Under the pieces are notes generated by a model. It was not told the origin of the DNA and did no database searches. It saw nothing but the letters and a program-made list of their open reading frames with translations. Of a stretch of 7,483 bases of DNA, positions 6,914 to 7,483 are shown piece by piece. The number at the start of each line of letters is the position of its first letter. The stretch's first letter is position 1. A program made the position numbers and the translations under genes. The stretch is from an uncultured Clostridia bacterium (lineage in GTDB: Bacteria; Bacillota; Clostridia; Christensenellales; Borkfalkiaceae), in NCBI GenBank assembly GCA_946540675.1, contig CAMNIW010000065.1, positions 1-7,483 on the forward strand, read 5' to 3'.

Positions 6914-7483
6914 TCAATCCATAAAGTTGATTATTATTTGGTTTTGTACGTAAATATATTCGGGTTTTATTTTTATACGGTCTTCAGATATGTCGAGAAA
7001 TTTACGCACCGTGTTTATTTTCTGTTTATATTTTTCGGTAAAGTCGTATCCGAAACGGGAAGAGTAGTCCGTAAGCGATATGCCTTCGTCCTTTCTCAGT
7101 CCCAGCATGATGAATTCGAACTCTCTCTCGTCGCCTTCTATCTCTTCGCTGAAAATCTCGGCGACTTTGTCGCGGAGTATACAGGCGGTGTATTCGTCTA
7201 TGCTCTCGGTATTGGTAAACCGCCTTTCGCCGATAAAGGACGACGCCGAAACCCCGAATCCTATGTATTCGCCCCTGTTCCAATAGTTGAGATTGTGCCG
7301 CGACTTATATCCGTCCTTGCAAAAGTTGGACACTTCGTATCGTAAAAACCCGTTCTCCGCGAGATGTTTTACGGCAAAGTCATAGAGTTCCGCCGTCCTG
7401 TCTTCGCTCGGAAGGTCTCCGTTTAAGTACTTGCCGTACATCGGCGTGCCTTCTTCGGCTTTTAAGGTGCACGCCGAAACGTG
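6914..7483 (-). CDS. hemW: HemW-like heme chaperone, radical SAM family, C-terminal half only (runs off window)
   Basis: The frame continues without a stop to the right edge, giving about 189 residues of a protein normally near 380. The ATG at 7441 is internal, because the 14 codons before it read HVSACTLKAEEGTP, which matches the HemW segment usually seen as HxSxYxLxxEEGTP. Further family marks are YEVSNFCKDGYKSRHN and LNYWNRGEYIGFGVSASSF (shortly after the edge fragment begins) and EFEFIMLGLRKDEGIS, followed by the HemW C-terminal winged-helix-like domain. HemW proteins bind heme and are thought to pass it to target proteins. They are often misnamed coproporphyrinogen III oxidase. The CxxxCxxC iron-sulfur motif and the SAM-binding half lie outside the window, so catalytic integrity cannot be judged. 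The usual Ala-His-Ser after GFG reads Ala-Ser-Ser here. It ends 4 bases before dnaE, so the two are probably cotranscribed. Confidence 0.88.
   Translation of the reverse strand, partial: HVSACTLKAEEGTPMYGKYLNGDLPSEDRTAELYDFAVKHLAENGFLRYEVSNFCKDGYKSRHNLNYWNRGEYIGFGVSASSFIGERRFTNTESIDEYTACILRDKVAEIFSEEIEGDEREFEFIMLGLRKDEGISLTDYSSRFGYDFTEKYKQKINTVRKFLDISEDRIKIKPEYIYVQNQIIINFMD

Noticed and set aside
6914..7441. A short 175-residue hemW starting at the ATG at 7441
   Set aside because: The frame stays open to the window edge, and the 14 preceding codons match the conserved HemW sequence, so the ATG is internal.
1..7483. Mobile elements, CRISPR arrays, tRNA or rRNA genes, defence systems, long repeats
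   Set aside because: Apart from the hairpin at 1044-1073 and short gaps, the window is filled by five housekeeping-like genes, and no repeat array, transposase or RNA gene pattern was seen by eye.

Overview
The window is ordinary chromosomal DNA with roughly balanced base composition. It most resembles an anaerobic Bacillota (Clostridia-type) genome, possibly an uncultured gut lineage. This assignment is inference. It rests on a Clostridia-like DnaE with an intact PHP domain, the dnaE-pfkA pairing, a PPi-type phosphofructokinase of the roughly 400-residue kind, and AGGAG ribosome-binding sites with very short gaps. No rRNA, tRNA, CRISPR, insertion sequence or phage gene was seen.

Layout. Positions 1-1035 (+ strand) hold most of a membrane-anchored endonuclease/exonuclease/phosphatase (EEP) family protein whose start lies off the left edge. 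It converges on a four-gene run on the - strand. In transcription order that run is hemW (only its C-terminal half, entering from the right edge, 7483-6914), dnaE (6909-3334), pfkA (3315-2356) and a PPi-type phosphofructokinase gene (2306-1080). Gaps inside the run are 4, 18 and 49 bases with no terminator-like hairpin, so it reads as one transcription unit. Its promoter must lie to the right of the window or inside a gene. A perfect hairpin at 1044-1073 sits between the convergent ends and probably terminates both transcripts.

How the genes relate. hemW encodes a radical-SAM heme-chaperone family protein. dnaE encodes the replicative polymerase alpha subunit with polymerase aspartates, a full set of PHP metal ligands and a QxxLF clamp-binding peptide. 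pfkA and the next gene encode two versions of the same glycolytic step: one with the ATP-type signature (GGDGS/PGTIDND) and one with the PPi-type signature (GGNDS/PKTIDND). The enzyme pair suggests that the cell can commit fructose-6-phosphate with either ATP or pyrophosphate and can reverse the step through the PPi enzyme. No undescribed system was found. The points most worth a second look are the tandem ATP/PPi phosphofructokinases behind a replicative polymerase gene, and the probably active PHP domain of DnaE.
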